From NCBI GenBank assembly GCA_902792535.1, contig CADAZU010000009.1:1-54220 (forward strand): 54,220 nucleotides of DNA, written 5' to 3'. The position numbers were made by a program, and so were the translations under genes. The notes under the pieces were generated by a model that was given only the letters and a program-made list of their open reading frames with translations, made no database searches and was not told the origin of the DNA. The first letter of the stretch is position 1, and each line of letters opens with the position of its first letter. Positions 51,937 through 54,220 of the stretch are shown here, in pieces. This DNA is from an uncultured Bacteroidales bacterium (GTDB lineage: Bacteria; Bacteroidota; Bacteroidia; Bacteroidales; Paludibacteraceae).

Positions 51937-53067
51937 CAGCCTCGCTGTGATTGAAGGCATCACGCTTGCCTTCCATTCGCTGAAATCCCCGGCGAGGATA
52001 TGCGCTCTCGCCTGCGTCACCAAATCCAGATAGAACGCCAGGTTATGAATCGATAATATCTCCAGTCCCAACATCTCCTGCGCGTGTATCAAATGTCGTG
52101 CGTAAGCCCGCGTATATGCGTGATCGACATAACTGGTGCCTGCGGGATCGAGTTCCGTGAAATCGTCCTCCCATTTCTTGTTGCGCAGGTTCATCACGCC
52201 GTTCCAAGTGAAGATCATTCCGTTGCGCCCGTTGCGGGTCGGCATCACGCAGTCGAACATATCCACGCCGCGCTCGATCGCCTCTAATATGTTCCACGGC
52301 GTACCTACGCCCATCAGGTATCGCGGCTTGTTCTCCGGCAGAATGTCATTGCAAACCTCGATCATTTCGTACATCACCTCCGTCGGTTCGCCTACTGCCA
52401 GACCGCCGATGGCATAGCCGTCGCGGTCCAAGTCACGCAGCCGTTTGGACGCCTCTTGACGCAGATCCGTATAAGTGCAACCCTGTACGATCGGGAAGAG
52501 GTGTTGCTTGTAGCCGTATAGGTCTTCCGTGCCGTCGAAACGCTCGATACAGCGGTCCAGCCACCGGTGGGTCCTCTCCATCGAGTCTTTCGCATACTTG
52601 CGGTCCGCAGTGCCCGGACAGCACTCGTCGAAAGCCATCATGATATCCGCGCCGATCTCGCGCTCTATGTCCATCACGCTCTCCGGCGTGAAGAGCAACT
52701 TGCGTCCGTCTATATGGCTGCTGAACCGCACGCCCTCTTCCGTCATCTTGCGGATGTCGGTCAGGCTGAACACTTGGAATCCGCCGCTGTCCGTCAGGAT
52801 CGGCCGTGTCCATCCTTCGAACAGATGGAGACCACCGGCTTTGCGCAGGATCTCGGTCCCCGGACGAAGAAAGAGGTGGTAGGTATTGCCCAAAATGATC
52901 TGGGCTTTGATGTCCTCCTCCAGCTCCTTGCGCTGTACGCCTTTGACGGTTCCGACCGTTCCTACCGGCATAAAAATAGGCGTCGGTATATCGCCGTGGT
53001 CGGTATGTATCACCCCCGCCCGCGCGCCTACGCCCTTCGCCTCGCTATGTAGTTCAAAAAATGCCAT
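51934..53067 (-). CDS. tgt: Queuine tRNA-guanine transglycosylase
   Basis: A 377-residue TIM-barrel enzyme that swaps guanine 34 for the queuosine precursor. It has SDSGGFQVFSL-type motif (TDSGGFQVFSL), IMMAFDEC, GGLAVGEP and the nucleophile region GVDMFDCVMPTRNGR. The zinc site is unusual: where the bacterial enzyme has CxCxxC, this protein reads GTSYVDH (about 310-316), with no cysteine, although the later histidine (SIHN, H341) is kept. Arrays of CTAGTTNNN flank the gene on both sides. Confidence 0.93.
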   Translation of the reverse strand: MAFFELHSEAKGVGARAGVIHTDHGDIPTPIFMPVGTVGTVKGVQRKELEEDIKAQIILGNTYHLFLRPGTEILRKAGGLHLFEGWTRPILTDSGGFQVFSLTDIRKMTEEGVRFSSHIDGRKLLFTPESVMDIEREIGADIMMAFDECCPGTADRKYAKDSMERTHRWLDRCIERFDGTEDLYGYKQHLFPIVQGCTYTDLRQEASKRLRDLDRDGYAIGGLAVGEPTEVMYEMIEVCNDILPENKPRYLMGVGTPWNILEAIERGVDMFDCVMPTRNGRNGMIFTWNGVMNLRNKKWEDDFTELDPAGTSYVDHAYTRAYARHLIHAQEMLGLEILSIHNLAFYLDLVTQARAHILAGDFSEWKASVMPSITARL

Positions 53068-53073
53068 ACTCTC

Positions 53074-53136
53074 CTAGTTAATCTAGTTAATCTAGTTTAT
53101 CTAGTTCTCCTAGTCCCCCTGGTTAAACTAGTTTGT
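53074..53136. repeat. 9-bp array CTAGTTNNN x7
   Basis: Seven units with constant CTAGTT (minor changes in units 5 and 6), filling the panD-tgt gap. The last units encode the C-terminal residues KLV of PanD. Confidence 0.85.
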
Positions 53137-53470
53137 TTCCTGCCCCGGGAAACACGATGCTCGGCTTAAAAGCCTTCGCCTCGTCGGGCGTCATCAGCGC
53201 GTACGCCATGATGATAACCGTGTCGCCTACCTTCACTAAATGCGCTGCCGCGCCGTTGATACAGATGCAGCCCGAGCCGCGTTTGCCGGGGATGACGTAT
53301 GTCTCCAGACGCGCACCGTTCGTGTTATCTACTACCTGCACGCGCTCGCCGGCGTAGATATTAGACGCCTCCATGAGTGCTTCGTCGATGGTGATCGAAC
53401 CGATATATTCCAGATTGGCTTCGGTTACTTCTACGCGATGAATCTTCGATTTCAGTATGTTCAAATACAT
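53123..53470 (-). CDS. panD: Aspartate 1-decarboxylase
   Basis: A 115-residue pyruvoyl enzyme that makes beta-alanine for coenzyme A. The self-cleavage site is Gly-Ser in [11 protein letters not shown] (serine 25). The start [20 protein letters not shown] at ATG 53470 is the family start. It is the first gene of the panD-tgt-lptF/G operon. The C-terminus runs into the 9-bp array. Confidence 0.93.
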   Translation of the reverse strand: MYLNILKSKIHRVEVTEANLEYIGSITIDEALMEASNIYAGERVQVVDNTNGARLETYVIPGKRGSGCICINGAAAHLVKVGDTVIIMAYALMTPDEAKAFKPSIVFPGAGNKLV

Positions 53471-53489
53471 AATTCTCCAAATTAGCACG

Positions 53490-53521
53490 CAAAAGTACTG
53501 CTTTTTTTTGACATGCGCAAG
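53490..53521 (-). promoter_or_regulatory. Promoter of the panD operon
   Basis: On the minus strand: CTTG (53521-53518), 20 bases, TACTTTTG (53497-53490). Confidence 0.85.
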
Positions 53522-53541
53522 AAAAAATGCACTTTTGCAAC

Positions 53542-53563
53542 AAAAAGAGCCCCGAAAGGCTCT
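53542..53563 (-). terminator. Terminator of the partial ATPase gene
   Basis: AGAGCC, six-base loop, GGCTCT; on the minus strand it is followed by TTTTG. It lies about 85 bases past the ATPase stop, with an 11-bp array in between. Confidence 0.7.
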
Positions 53564-53576
53564 CTTTTAACTGTTT

Positions 53577-53609
53577 GTGGGTCTAAAGTTGGTCCATTTA
53601 TGGTCTAAT
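53577..53609. repeat. 11-bp array GTGGGTCTAAA-type x3
   Basis: GTGGGTCTAAA, GTTGGTCCATT, TATGGTCTAAT, then looser GGT-containing sequence to about 53632. Confidence 0.6.
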
Positions 53610-53649
53610 CCCTTTTGGTTCGATTTTTGGTCGTTTTTTTTGAAAAGAA

Positions 53650-54220
53650 CTACATCTTGCGCAACCATTCGCAGAAGAACGGATCTTCTATCTCATAATG
53701 GTCGGTATAGATTATGTATCCCATTTGCTGTAGCCGTTTGAGTGAGCTATAAAGCGTACTGGTGCGGTATTCGCCTGTTTGGAACGAGCCTCCCTTCGCT
53801 AAACGCAGAAGTAACCATTTGCTGGTTCGCTTAAAATTCATCCAAATCCGCTCATAATCCAGATTATGGGTGAGGACAATCTGTTGAACGGCTGCCTCAT
53901 ATACATTTTCCTCCTCGGGTTGCAGTACTCCTATTTGCCACATATGGAAAGCTAATTGTTGCGAATAATAGGGATGACAATCCGTGTAATCCAATACTTG
54001 GCGGGATAGTTCGGCTGCTTTGTTCTTAAAGACTGGCTCAAAACGCGTCCGGAGGTATTCGTCAAATTCTGTCCTCGGCAATTTTTGCAGTCGCATCAAT
54101 TCTCCAAAATGATAGAAGGGAGATTTGACGTTCTCAAAAATATCGGTCATCATACTCTCTTGACTTCCCAAGAGGATATAATTGATATGTCGCTGCTGTT
54201 GCATGATAGCCCTTAGTTGT
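53650..54220 (-). CDS. AAA ATPase, C-terminal part (runs off the window)
   Basis: The open frame continues past 54220 (…QLRAIMQQQRHINYILLGSQ), so the start and the Walker motifs lie outside. The visible part has LGSQESMM (sensor region), PFYHFGELMRLQKLPRTEFD, a helical lid and a winged-helix end (YRTSTLYSSLKRLQQMGYI). It belongs to the archaeal-type ATPase_2 group. The C-terminus stops after the winged helix, so it lacks the DUF234 nuclease-like domain seen in the ATPase at 577-2010. Confidence 0.85.
   Translation of the reverse strand, partial: QLRAIMQQQRHINYILLGSQESMMTDIFENVKSPFYHFGELMRLQKLPRTEFDEYLRTRFEPVFKNKAAELSRQVLDYTDCHPYYSQQLAFHMWQIGVLQPEEENVYEAAVQQIVLTHNLDYERIWMNFKRTSKWLLLRLAKGGSFQTGEYRTSTLYSSLKRLQQMGYIIYTDHYEIEDPFFCEWLRKM

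Overview
The window looks like chromosomal DNA of a Bacteroidota bacterium, most likely a member of the Bacteroidales. I cannot name the species. Three things point there. Fourteen promoters match the Bacteroidetes consensus (TTG or TTTG, a 20-base spacer, then TAnnTTTG), while Shine-Dalgarno sequences are almost absent. Several families are typical of the phylum: DUF5686, DUF3127, a DUF6242-like lipoprotein, VanX-type lipoprotein, LolC/E-type permease, type IX-like C-terminal tails and 'GCDS' repeat giant surface proteins. Ribosomal protein L34 and the housekeeping enzymes read as Bacteroidetes versions.

Layout. 1-6430 is an AT-rich accessory segment (sample line 4321-4380 is 19/60 GC, against 33/60 at 9301-9360). 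It holds a DUF234-type AAA+ ATPase, a YbjQ-family protein, a tight four-gene cassette (HAD phosphatase fusion, PD-(D/E)XK protein, PGN_0703-like nuclease, free-standing DnaE finger domain), and a small 7(1) septoil knot repeat protein. 6891-9865 carries a VanX-type dipeptidase, an OhrR-like regulator and a YtxH/holin-like/AI-2E envelope operon. 9897-20350 is minus-strand housekeeping: pspC-like, the operon rpmH-rbfA-lolC/E-lipoprotein-xerD-DUF5686, then recO, a phosphoesterase, DUF3127, pgk and a DUF6242-like lipoprotein. 20427-24418 holds 5-FTHF cyclo-ligase facing an operon of lipoprotein, ddl, polyprenyl synthase and an unknown gene. 24419-25059 is a gene-poor stretch with repeats, hairpins and an orphan promoter-terminator unit. 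25060-35935 is an operon for two secreted proteins (one of 2309 aa), an outer-membrane barrel, xseA and a ComEA-like helix-hairpin-helix protein. 36011-38674 is response regulator-rpe-comEC, divergent from ansA-pepD (38758-41296). 41244-47966 is the operon typA-tig-mpl-dCMP deaminase-S41 protease. 48139-53470 holds a secreted Ig-like protein, a mini secreted tail protein and the operon panD-tgt-lptF/G. The right end is the 3' part of a second AAA ATPase.

How genes work together. Ddl, Mpl and the VanX-like enzyme all act on peptidoglycan peptides. RbfA, L34, TypA, trigger factor and Tgt serve translation. XerD, RecO, XseA, ComEC and the HHH protein handle DNA. The secreted proteins share C-terminal tails suggesting one surface-export route.

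The most unusual signals are (1) the four-gene nuclease/HAD/DnaE-finger cassette at 2695-6070, a candidate defence or DNA-processing system, and (2) a window-wide set of short-period tandem arrays (periods 7, 8, 9 and 11 bp). In these, a constant core of 4-7 bases alternates with variable bases. They fill many operon-internal gaps and gene 3' flanks, and in three places lie inside reading frames. No tRNA, rRNA, CRISPR array or insertion sequence was recognised.
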